Positions 1 to 7,404 of a stretch of 64,000 nt of DNA are shown in pieces. Under the pieces are notes generated by a model, which saw only the letters and a program-made list of their open reading frames with translations, had not been told where the DNA came from and ran no database searches. Within the stretch, counting starts at the first letter, position 1, and the number at the start of each line of letters is the position of its first letter. The stretch lies in contig NZ_JASZYV010000003.1 of the NCBI RefSeq assembly GCF_030316895.1, positions 930,001 through 994,000 of the forward strand, in the 5' to 3' direction. The DNA comes from Variovorax dokdonensis. GTDB taxonomy: Bacteria > Pseudomonadota > Gammaproteobacteria > Burkholderiales > Burkholderiaceae_C. The translations under genes and the position numbers were made by a program.

Positions 1-1394
1 TCCTCCTGCTGAGCCAGCAGCACATCGCCTGGGGCGCGTCCATCCTCGCCGTGCGCGTGTGGCCCGCCCAAGACTACACCCGCGTCACCATCGAGTCCGA
101 CAAGCGCCTGCAATCGCGCCAGCTCACGGTGGGCAATCCGCCCCGGCTGGCGGTCGACATCGAAGGCATCGACCTCGACCCCAAGCTGCGCGAACTGGTC
201 GGCAAGATCCGTCCGGACGATCCCTTCATCAATGGCCTGCGCGTGGGGCAGTTCGCGCCGCAGGTCGTGCGGATCGTGCTCGACCTCAAGCAGACCGTGC
301 TGCCGCAGGTGTTCTCGCTGGCGCCGGTGGCCGCCTACCGCGACCGCCTGGTGCTCGACCTGCATCCGGCCAACCCGATCGATCCCATGGAGGCGCTGAT
401 CGCCGAGCGGCTTCGCGACGCACCGGCCAAGCCTTCTGCGCCCGCGCCGGCCACGGCCTTCCAGCAACCCAAAGGCGGCAAGGCCGGCGACCCCCTCGGC
501 GATTGGCTGGCCAAGCAGGAAGGCCATCAACTGCCCATGCCGGGCACGCCCATGTCGCCGTCGGTGCCGGCCAATCCGCCGCTGCCACCGTCGGTGGCAC
601 TCGCCACGCCCAAGCCGGCGCCGCCGCCGAGCGTTTCGCCGCCGCCTGTCACGGCCACGGCCAGCCGCACCGACCGCATCATCATCGTCGCGCTCGATCC
701 CGGCCACGGCGGCGAAGACCCCGGCGCCACCGGTCCGCGCGGCACGCGCGAGAAGGACATCGTGCTGCAGGTGGCCTTGCGCCTGCGCGACCGCATCAAC
801 CGCGCCAATGTGGGCGGCAATCCGATGCGCGCCTTTCTCACGCGCGATGCCGACTTCTTCGTGCCGCTGGGCGTTCGGGTGCAAAAAGCGCGCCGCGTGC
901 AGGCCGACCTGTTCGTGAGCATCCATGCCGATGCGTTCACAAACCCCAGTGCGCGCGGTGCGAGCGTCTTCGCGCTGAGCCAGCGCGGCGCCTCCAGCAG
1001 CGCCGCACGCTGGCTGGCGAACAAGGAGAACGAGTCCGACAAGATCGGCGGCATCAATGTCGGCGAGCAGGACATGCACGTGCAACGCGCCATGCTCGAC
1101 ATGAGCACCACGGCCCAGATCAACGACAGCCTCAAGCTCGGCACCGCCATGCTCGGCGAGATCCGCAACGTCGGCAAGCTGCACAAGGCCAGCGTCGAAC
1201 AGGCGGGTTTTGCGGTGCTGAAGGCGCCCGACATTCCTAGCGTGCTGGTCGAAACGGCGTTCATCAGCAACCCCGAGGAAGAGAACAACCTGCGCAGCAC
1301 GGCCTATCAAGAAGACCTGGCCGACGCCCTCATGCGCGGCATCGAGCGCTACTTCGCGCAGAACCCGCCGCTGGCACGCAGCAGGGCGCTCTAA
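1..1394 (+). CDS. amiC: N-acetylmuramoyl-L-alanine amidase AmiC (5' end outside window)
   Basis: Zinc-dependent periplasmic amidase that cleaves the bond between N-acetylmuramic acid and L-alanine of peptidoglycan during daughter-cell separation. The frame is open to the left edge; codons from base 3 read LLLSQQHIAWGASILA, which looks like the end of an export signal, so the true start lies outside. An AMIN domain follows (about the first 110 visible residues), then a Pro/Ala-rich linker (about 125-205), then an Amidase_3 domain with DPGHGG, GTREKD and SIHAD (zinc ligands His, Glu, His) and the catalytic Glu in VETAFISNP. It is therefore complete at the C terminus and looks active. GTG at 51 is only the first start-like codon inside the window. 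Family assignment is firm. Confidence 0.93.
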   Translation, partial: LLLSQQHIAWGASILAVRVWPAQDYTRVTIESDKRLQSRQLTVGNPPRLAVDIEGIDLDPKLRELVGKIRPDDPFINGLRVGQFAPQVVRIVLDLKQTVLPQVFSLAPVAAYRDRLVLDLHPANPIDPMEALIAERLRDAPAKPSAPAPATAFQQPKGGKAGDPLGDWLAKQEGHQLPMPGTPMSPSVPANPPLPPSVALATPKPAPPPSVSPPPVTATASRTDRIIIVALDPGHGGEDPGATGPRGTREKDIVLQVALRLRDRINRANVGGNPMRAFLTRDADFFVPLGVRVQKARRVQADLFVSIHADAFTNPSARGASVFALSQRGASSSAARWLANKENESDKIGGINVGEQDMHVQRAMLDMSTTAQINDSLKLGTAMLGEIRNVGKLHKASVEQAGFAVLKAPDIPSVLVETAFISNPEEENNLRSTAYQEDLADALMRGIERYFAQNPPLARSRAL

Positions 1395-1396
1395 GC

Positions 1397-1424
1397 ATCG
1401 CCCGCCCGCAGCACAGCGGGCGAT
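1397..1424 (+). other. Hairpin just after amiC
   Basis: A perfect 9-bp inverted repeat (ATCGCCCGC / GCGGGCGAT, 10-nt loop) starts 3 nt after the amiC stop. No T-run follows, so it is not a classical intrinsic terminator. It may stabilise the mRNA 3' end or act with Rho; that role is inference. Confidence 0.4.
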
Positions 1425-1559
1425 CTGCCGCGGCTTTCGGGCGGCTGCCGACACGGCTTGACGCGCTTGCCCTCACACGGTGCGGTGCCTGATTCCTACA
1501 GTCTTGGCGAGCCGTCGCCACCACCATGGAGCCATCCAACAAACCCCTGGAGGCTATCC

Positions 1560-1853
1560 ATGAATGCTCGACTCTTCATTGCTTGCGGTGCCGCTACGGC
1601 GGCCCTGGCGCTCGGTGGCTGCGCGACCGGCCCGAGCGGTCAACAGATCGGCACGGTCGGCGGCGCGGTGGTCGGCGGCGCGGTCGGCAATGCCGTGAGC
1701 GGCGGCAATGCCATCGGCACGGTGGGCGGTGCGGCCGCCGGCGCGTTGATCGGCAACGAAATCGGCAAGCGCAACGACTACAACCGCAACTACAACAACG
1801 GCTACTACAACCCGAACTACAACAACTACCCCGGCTACGGCCCGAGGTATTGA
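1560..1853 (+). CDS. Small glycine-zipper lipoprotein with Asn/Tyr-rich tail
   Basis: 97-residue predicted outer-membrane lipoprotein. The start at 1560 is chosen because GGAGG (1549-1553) sits 6 nt upstream and the protein then opens with a lipoprotein signal peptide ending in LALGGC (lipidated Cys21). The middle is a glycine-zipper region (GTVGGAVVGGAVGNAV and a second copy GTVGGAAAGALIGNEIG), as in OmpA-like/Rick_17kDa_Anti and SlyB/YMGG-type proteins. The C-terminal about 25 residues are dominated by Asn and Tyr (NYNNGYYNPNYNNYPGYG). Function is unknown; the family usually inserts in or bridges envelope membranes. An open frame extends upstream to 1458 but has no ribosome site and would bury the signal peptide. 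Confidence 0.8.
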   Translation: MNARLFIACGAATAALALGGCATGPSGQQIGTVGGAVVGGAVGNAVSGGNAIGTVGGAAAGALIGNEIGKRNDYNRNYNNGYYNPNYNNYPGYGPRY

Positions 1854-1875
1854 CGCCCTAGCGGGCCTTTCGAAA

Positions 1876-2535
1876 TCAAGGCCGGGCGGCGCTGGCGCGT
1901 GAGTTGCGCGCTCCGCGCCAAGCCCCGAAGATGGCGATGAGGCCCGGCACGATGATCAGTGCCCAGATGAATTTCTCAAGGTGCTGTTTCACGAACGGCA
2001 GGTTGCCGAAGAAATAACCCGCCGTCGCAATGCCCAGCACCCACAGCAACGCGCCGCCGACGTTGTAGGCGCTGAACTTGGCCCTGCTCATCGCAGCCAC
2101 GCCGGCCACGAAGGGCGCGAAGGTGCGAATGAACGGCATGAAGCGCGCCAGCACGATGGTGATGCCGCCGTAGCGCTCATAAAACGCGTGCGCCTGGTCG
2201 AAGGCCCGCCGATTGAAAAAGCGCGACTGCTCCCACTGGAACACCTTCGGCCCCAGGTAGCGGCCGATCGTGTAGTTGCACTGGTCGCCCAGGATGGCGG
2301 CCGCAAGGAGCACGCCGCAGGCGATCGGGAAGCTCATCATTCCTGCGCCGCACAGCGCGCCCACGATGAATAGCAATGAATCGCCCGGCAGGAAGGGCAT
2401 GACCACCACGCCGGTCTCGACGAAGACGATCAAGAAAAGCAAGGCGTAGACCCATGCGCCGTAGTTCACCACGAAGGCTTCGAGGTGCTTGTCGACGTTC
2501 AGGATGAAGTCGATGAGAAAGCTGACGATTTCCAT
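1876..2535 (-). CDS. DedA family inner-membrane protein
   Basis: 219-residue polytopic membrane protein of the DedA/SNARE-associated (VTT) family, whose members act in lipid carrier (undecaprenyl phosphate or phospholipid) translocation and maintenance of membrane potential. Seen: hydrophobic segments near residues 25-45, 50-80, 140-165 and 175-200; the family signature around FLPGDSLLF, and the ARFMPFIRTFAPFVAG segment with its conserved arginines. It is divergent from mutL with only 46 bases between the starts. Which DedA paralogue this is cannot be decided from sequence alone. Confidence 0.88.
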   Translation of the reverse strand: MEIVSFLIDFILNVDKHLEAFVVNYGAWVYALLFLIVFVETGVVVMPFLPGDSLLFIVGALCGAGMMSFPIACGVLLAAAILGDQCNYTIGRYLGPKVFQWEQSRFFNRRAFDQAHAFYERYGGITIVLARFMPFIRTFAPFVAGVAAMSRAKFSAYNVGGALLWVLGIATAGYFFGNLPFVKQHLEKFIWALIIVPGLIAIFGAWRGARNSRASAARP

Positions 2536-2581
2536 GGCTGGGCATTATCCGGGCGACAGACGCCGCTCCTAGAATGCCCGT

Positions 2582-4567
2582 GTGAGCGCGCTCCCTACTC
2601 CCCCCCACATTGCCCCTGCTGCCCAGCGCCGGCCGATTCGCGAATTGCCCGATGAACTGGTCAGCCAGATTGCCGCCGGAGAGGTTGTCGAGCGGCCGGC
2701 ATCCGTCGTGCGCGAGCTGGTCGACAACGCCCTGGATGCCGGGGCACGCCAGATCGTGGTGCGCCTGCTGGCCGGCGGCGTCCGGCTCATTTCCGTCGAA
2801 GACGATGGCCTGGGCATCGCTTCGGACGAATTGGCGCTGGCCTTGCGACGCCACGCCACCAGCAAGATCGCCAGCCTGGCAGAACTGGAAACCGTCGGCA
2901 CGATGGGTTTTCGAGGCGAAGCCCTGGCGGCCATCCATTCCATTTCCGAGCTGACCCTGCATTCGCGCAGCAGCCAGGCGGCAGACGGCGGGGGCTGGTC
3001 GCTGGACGGCCGCTCGGGCGAGCTGCGGCCGGTCGCGCGCGGCGTCGGCACGACGGTCGAAGTGCGCGAGTTGTTCTTCGCCACCCCGGCGCGGCGCAAG
3101 TTCCTCAAGACCGACGCCACCGAACTGGCCCACTGCATCGAGGCGGTGCGCCGCCATGCGCTGGCCCGGCCCGAGGTGGGCTTTGCCATCTGGCATGAAG
3201 GCAAGCTGGTCGAACAGTGGCGCCCCGCTGCCTCGCTCGACGCGCGGCTGGCCGACACGCTGGGCGCGGACTTCATCGAACGCAGCGTGGCGGTCGATTC
3301 GGAAAGCCGCGCGGCCAACGGAAGCACCATCCGTGTGCGTGGCCGGGCCGGCATCCCGGACGCCGCCCGTGCGCGCGGCGACCAGCAGTTCTGCTACGTC
3401 AACGGCCGCTTCGTGCGCGACAAGGTGCTGATGCACGCGGCACGCAGCGCCTACGAAGACGTCCTGCATGGCCAGCGCCAACCGATCTACGCGCTTTACC
3501 TGGAAATCGACCCGGCGCGCGTGGACGTGAACGTGCACCCCACCAAGATCGAAGTGCGTTTTCGCGAAAGCCGCGAGGTGCACCAGGCCGTGCGCCATGC
3601 CATCGAAGATGCGCTGGCCGCCCCGCGCGCGGGGCAGGCAACGGGCGCGGTCGGTGACCAGGGCGATGCGGCCGTGCAGCCCGGCCAGCTTGGCGACGAT
3701 CCAGGTGGATTGCCCAACGCGGCCCCGCCCTCGTGGCTCGGTGCTGGCAGCACGTCCTTCGCTCCGCCGCGCGCCTGGCCGCAGTCGCCCCTGCAGTTCG
3801 CCGCCGAACGCCGGCAGGGCTGGGGCGATGGGGATGCCATGTGGCCCACGCGGCCGGCACCGCTCGATTCGACGTCGAACCCGCCAATGCCGGATGCGCT
3901 GGCCCCACGAGGTCCGACCGACGCATCGCTTGCTCGCTTCGCGCCGACGCCTGCCCTGCCCGCCACGCCAGCCGGCCAACCGGATTGGCCACTGGGCCGC
4001 GCATTGGCGCAGCTGCAGGGCATCTACATCCTGGCGGAGAACGCGCAGGGGCTGGTCGTCGTCGACATGCATGCGGCGCACGAGCGCATCGTCTACGAGC
4101 GGCTCAAGAAGCAACTGGACGGCGCCGCCATCACCAGCCAACCCCTGCTCATCCCCGCCACGTTCGCCGCCACCCCCCAGGAAGTGGCCACCGCAGAAGC
4201 CTGCGCCGAGGTGCTGCCCACGCTGGGCCTGGAGATCACGCCCTTTTCCGCGCGCACCCTGGCGGTTCGCGCAGTGCCTGGCGCACTGGCCGATGGCGAT
4301 CCGATCGAGCTCGCGCGCAGTGTGCTGGCCGAACTGGCCCAGCACGACGCCAGCACCGTGGTGCAGCGCGCCCAGAACGAGCTGCTCGGCACCATGGCCT
4401 GCCACGGGGCGGTCCGCGCCAACCGGCGCCTGACCCTGGAAGAAATGAACGCCCTGTTGCGCCAGATGGAAGAAACCGAGCGCTCGGACCAATGCAACCA
4501 CGGGCGGCCCACCTGGCGCCAGCTGAGCATTCGCGAACTCGACGCCTTGTTCCTGCGCGGGCGCTGA
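2582..4567 (+). CDS. mutL: DNA mismatch repair protein MutL
   Basis: 661-residue MutL, which links MutS mismatch recognition to strand incision and removal. The N-terminal GHKL ATPase carries SQIAAGEVVERPASVV with the catalytic Glu/Asn region (RELVDNALDAG), DDGLGI, RHATSKI and GFRGEALAAI. A low-complexity Pro/Ala-rich linker (about 345-470) leads to the C-terminal dimerisation domain. That domain contains DMHAAHERIVYE (about residue 495), matching the DMHA(X)2E(X)4E metal-binding motif of endonuclease-type MutL, with further elements ACHGAVRA and CNHGRP. This implies strand nicking without MutH. The start is GTG at 2582, the only candidate before the conserved N terminus. An imperfect hairpin (CGTGCC/GGCACG, 4614-4630) follows the gene. 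Confidence 0.96.
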   Translation: MSALPTPPHIAPAAQRRPIRELPDELVSQIAAGEVVERPASVVRELVDNALDAGARQIVVRLLAGGVRLISVEDDGLGIASDELALALRRHATSKIASLAELETVGTMGFRGEALAAIHSISELTLHSRSSQAADGGGWSLDGRSGELRPVARGVGTTVEVRELFFATPARRKFLKTDATELAHCIEAVRRHALARPEVGFAIWHEGKLVEQWRPAASLDARLADTLGADFIERSVAVDSESRAANGSTIRVRGRAGIPDAARARGDQQFCYVNGRFVRDKVLMHAARSAYEDVLHGQRQPIYALYLEIDPARVDVNVHPTKIEVRFRESREVHQAVRHAIEDALAAPRAGQATGAVGDQGDAAVQPGQLGDDPGGLPNAAPPSWLGAGSTSFAPPRAWPQSPLQFAAERRQGWGDGDAMWPTRPAPLDSTSNPPMPDALAPRGPTDASLARFAPTPALPATPAGQPDWPLGRALAQLQGIYILAENAQGLVVVDMHAAHERIVYERLKKQLDGAAITSQPLLIPATFAATPQEVATAEACAEVLPTLGLEITPFSARTLAVRAVPGALADGDPIELARSVLAELAQHDASTVVQRAQNELLGTMACHGAVRANRRLTLEEMNALLRQMEETERSDQCNHGRPTWRQLSIRELDALFLRGR

Positions 4568-4722
4568 AGCAGGTAGGGTCAAGCGAGCCCGGCCCGGCCC
4601 GCCCTTGTAAAGCCGTGCCGGTCTGGCACGCGCGTTGCATCGAATTTCCTGTCGCCGCGCCAGACTTTTGCCCTCCAAGCTAAGCTCGCGCCTCTCTCGG
4701 CCAACTGCACTGTCCGTTCCGA

Positions 4723-5631
4723 ATGAAACGCTGGTCCTTCGTCGCGCTTGCCCTGCTGCTCGCTGGTGCACTGGCGGGTGGCTGCTCGACGCTCGACACC
4801 CACCAGCGCGAATGGATCTTCCAACCCAGCGACCGCAGTTGGGGCAACACCGCCGACTTGGCCTCGGGGATGGACGAAGTGTGGATCGACTACACGCCCC
4901 GCGGCGAGAGCGCGCAGGTGCGGCTGCACGGCTTGTGGCTGGGCGGCAAGGCACCGAGCTCGCCGCAGACGCCCGTCCTGCTTTACCTGCATGGCGCGCG
5001 CTACAACGTCGCCGGCTCGGCGCCGCGGATGCAGCGCATGCACGAGCTCGGGTTCGCCGTGCTGGCGGTGGACTACCGGGGCTTCGGCAAGAGCACCAAG
5101 GCGCTGCCCTCCGAGGATTCGGCGCGCGAGGACGCGATGGCCGCCTGGAAGTGGCTGGCCGAGCATCACCCCAAGCAGGCGCGCTACATCTTCGGCCACT
5201 CGCTGGGCGGTGCGATCGGCATCGACCTGGCCTCGCGCGTGGACGACGAGGCCGGCACCATCGTCGAAGGCACCTTCAGCTCCATCGCGGATGTGGTCAG
5301 CACGTTCAAGTGGGGCTGGCTGCCTTTCAAGCCGCTCATCACCCAGCCATTCGATTCGATGGCGCGCGTCAAGCAGATCGGCTCGCCGCTCCTGGTGGTG
5401 CACGGTTCGCTCGACAGCCTGATCCGACCCGAGCTGGGCCGCAAGCTCTACGACGCGGCCGCCTCGCCCAAGCTGTTCGTCCTGGTGCAGGGTGGATCGC
5501 ACTTCAGCACCAACTCGGTGGGGCACGACCAATACCGGGCGGCACTGTCGCAGCTGTTCCGGATGAGCTCGCCGGATACGTTGGACGACCCGGCGCAGGC
5601 GGACGCATCGCCGGTCACGCCGCGGTCCTGA
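4723..5631 (+). CDS. Alpha/beta hydrolase lipoprotein
   Basis: 302-residue predicted lipoprotein hydrolase. The signal peptide ends in LAGGC (lipidated Cys21). The alpha/beta-hydrolase fold is indicated by YLHGARYN (oxyanion region), the nucleophile elbow FGHSLGGAIG (Ser about 165), an acid candidate in VHGSLDSLI and the histidine in GGSHFS. Proteins of this make-up (BEM46/YfhR-like serine hydrolases) are esterases or peptidases of unknown substrate. It lies between mutL and miaA, same strand, with about 150 bp upstream, so it may have its own promoter. The substrate cannot be inferred. Confidence 0.83.
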   Translation: MKRWSFVALALLLAGALAGGCSTLDTHQREWIFQPSDRSWGNTADLASGMDEVWIDYTPRGESAQVRLHGLWLGGKAPSSPQTPVLLYLHGARYNVAGSAPRMQRMHELGFAVLAVDYRGFGKSTKALPSEDSAREDAMAAWKWLAEHHPKQARYIFGHSLGGAIGIDLASRVDDEAGTIVEGTFSSIADVVSTFKWGWLPFKPLITQPFDSMARVKQIGSPLLVVHGSLDSLIRPELGRKLYDAAASPKLFVLVQGGSHFSTNSVGHDQYRAALSQLFRMSSPDTLDDPAQADASPVTPRS

Positions 5632-5739
5632 AAGCGCGGCTGGCCCATACGCGCCGTGCCCGTTGCGGCGACGGCCAGATCGCCTGGACCGATGGCCTCA
5701 CGCCGCCGGGGCCGACGCCGCTTTGTTAACCTCGCCCGC

Positions 5740-6708
5740 ATGTCTGCCCCTCCTTCGCTTGCCGCATCCTGGCTCGGCCTGACCGGCCCCACCGCCAGCG
5801 GCAAGACGGCAGCCGCGCTGGCGCTCGCGCGCGTGGTGCCGGTGGAGATCATCAGCGTCGATTCGGCCCTCGTCTATCGCGGCATGGACATCGGCACGGC
5901 CAAGCCCAACGCGCAGGAACTCGCGCAGGTGCCGCATCACCTCATCGATATCCGCGAGCCGACCCAGGCCTACAACGCCGGCGCATTCGTGCGCGACGCG
6001 ACGCGCCTGATCGACCAGATCCGATCGCGCGGCCGACTGCCCTTGCTGGTGGGCGGCACCATGCTGTACTTCAACGCGCTGATCAACGGCATCGACGAGA
6101 TGCCGCAGGCCACGCCCGAACTGCGCGAAAGCATCGAGCACGACGCCGCGCAACTGGGTTGGCCGGCCATGCACGCCCGGCTTGCCGAGGTGGACCCCAT
6201 CACCGCCGCCCGTCTTTCGCTCAACGACAGCCAGCGCATCCAGCGCGCGCTGGAGGTCTGGCATGCCAGCGGACGCCCGCTGTCGAGCTTTCATGCACAG
6301 CGAAGCGACGCACCGCCTACGGTGGCGCCGCCGATGATCTCGCTGGAAGCGGCCGATCGCGCGTGGTTGCACGAGCGCATTGCACTGCGCTTCGACGCCA
6401 TGCTGGCCAGCGGCTTCCTGGACGAAGTGCGGGCCCTGCGCGCTCGCGGTGACCTGGATGCGGGCATGCCTTCGATGCGCTGCGTCGGCTACCGGCAAGC
6501 CTGGGAAGCCCTGGACGGCACATGGCCGATGGCCGAATTGCGCGAGCGCGGCATCGCCGCCACCCGCCAGTTGGCCAAGCGCCAGATCACCTGGCTGCGA
6601 TCCATGCCACAGCGGCATGTGGTCGAAGCAAGTTCACCCGATGCGCAGGACCAGGTGCTTGCGCAATCTCTCGCCTGGTTGCGCGAGGGTCGGGTGCAGG
6701 CGCCATGA
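5740..6708 (+). CDS. miaA: tRNA dimethylallyltransferase MiaA
   Basis: 322-residue enzyme that adds a dimethylallyl group to N6 of A37 in tRNAs reading U-starting codons. Seen: P-loop [11 protein letters not shown] near the N terminus, [16 protein letters not shown] (family signature), the [12 protein letters not shown] segment, and [15 protein letters not shown] near the C terminus. The start at 5740 ([10 protein letters not shown]) is preferred over an in-frame ATG at 5656 because the upstream part is Arg-rich and unconserved in appearance. The last codon overlaps the next gene's start (ATGA at 6705-6708), so the two are translationally coupled. Confidence 0.95.
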   Translation: MSAPPSLAASWLGLTGPTASGKTAAALALARVVPVEIISVDSALVYRGMDIGTAKPNAQELAQVPHHLIDIREPTQAYNAGAFVRDATRLIDQIRSRGRLPLLVGGTMLYFNALINGIDEMPQATPELRESIEHDAAQLGWPAMHARLAEVDPITAARLSLNDSQRIQRALEVWHASGRPLSSFHAQRSDAPPTVAPPMISLEAADRAWLHERIALRFDAMLASGFLDEVRALRARGDLDAGMPSMRCVGYRQAWEALDGTWPMAELRERGIAATRQLAKRQITWLRSMPQRHVVEASSPDAQDQVLAQSLAWLREGRVQAP

Positions 6709-7370
6709 AGGCGGGCGTGCGCGGCCTGTCGGTGCAAGCACTGGCCAAGCGCTATGGCGACGCCTCGGTGTTCCAGAACGTGTCGCTCGATGTGGCACCG
6801 GGCGAGTTCGTGGCCATCGTCGGCGAGTCGGGCGTGGGCAAGTCCACCCTGCTCAACTGCATGGCGGGGCTCGATCATTGGGACACCGGCCGCATCGTGC
6901 AAGACGGCACGGACCTGGGCAGCCTGGATGCGCAGCAGCGCGCCCTCTGGCGTCGACGCCATGTGGGCTTCGTGTTCCAGGCCTTTCATGTGCTGCCGCA
7001 CCTGGACGTCGCGCAGAACGTGGCGCTGCCCCTGATGCTCCTGGGCCAGCGCGACGACGCGCGCGTGTCGGGCATGCTCGATGCCGTGGGTCTGGCCGGC
7101 ACCGGCACACGGCTGCCGCAGCAGTTGAGTGGCGGCCAATTGCAGCGCGTGGCGATCGCGCGCGCCCTGGTGCACCGCCCCGCACTGCTGCTGGCGGATG
7201 AGCCCACCGGCAACCTCGATCCCGCGACCGCGGCCCGGGTGATGGAACTGCTGGCCAGCCAGACGCGGGAGCACGGCGCATCGCTGGTGCTGGTCACGCA
7301 TTCCGAAGCAGCTGCCGCGCGCGCCGACCGCGTGCTGCACCTGCGCGCCGAGGGCATCGAAGGCGCCTGA
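6705..7370 (+). CDS. ABC transporter ATP-binding protein (LolD/MacB-type, AttE-like)
   Basis: 221-residue ATPase of the family that drives FtsX-type permeases (LolD, MacB, YbbA, AttE). Walker [11 protein letters not shown]-loop region [11 protein letters not shown], signature LSGGQLQR, Walker [13 protein letters not shown] and the switch His in LVTHSE are all intact. The start overlaps the miaA stop by 4 nt. The permease gene follows 34 bp downstream, and a lipocalin-like protein gene lies beyond it, so the three probably form one export or extraction module. An intrinsic terminator-like hairpin spans this gene's own stop codon. Confidence 0.9.
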   Translation: MKAGVRGLSVQALAKRYGDASVFQNVSLDVAPGEFVAIVGESGVGKSTLLNCMAGLDHWDTGRIVQDGTDLGSLDAQQRALWRRRHVGFVFQAFHVLPHLDVAQNVALPLMLLGQRDDARVSGMLDAVGLAGTGTRLPQQLSGGQLQRVAIARALVHRPALLLADEPTGNLDPATAARVMELLASQTREHGASLVLVTHSEAAAARADRVLHLRAEGIEGA

Positions 7371-7381
7371 GCGCCTTTTTT
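7360..7381 (+). terminator. Intrinsic terminator/attenuator across the ATPase stop codon
   Basis: Perfect inverted repeat AGGCGC (7361-7366) / GCGCCT (7371-7376), tetraloop CTGA that contains most of the TGA stop, extended by an A-T pair and running directly into TTTTTT (7376-7381). It lies between the ATPase and permease genes. A ribosome reaching the stop would cover the hairpin, so termination may depend on translation; that coupling is inference. Confidence 0.6.
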
Positions 7382-7404
7382 CGCACCATGAAGAAGGTCA
7401 TCTG

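Noticed and set aside
1864..1883. GGCCTT/AAGGCC repeat between the lipoprotein gene and dedA as a bidirectional terminator
   Set aside because: Only 6 bp and no T-run on either strand.
2177..4954. A 925-codon minus-strand frame across mutL
   Set aside because: It crosses mutL, whose motifs are unambiguous, and overlaps parts of two other genes; no domain seen.
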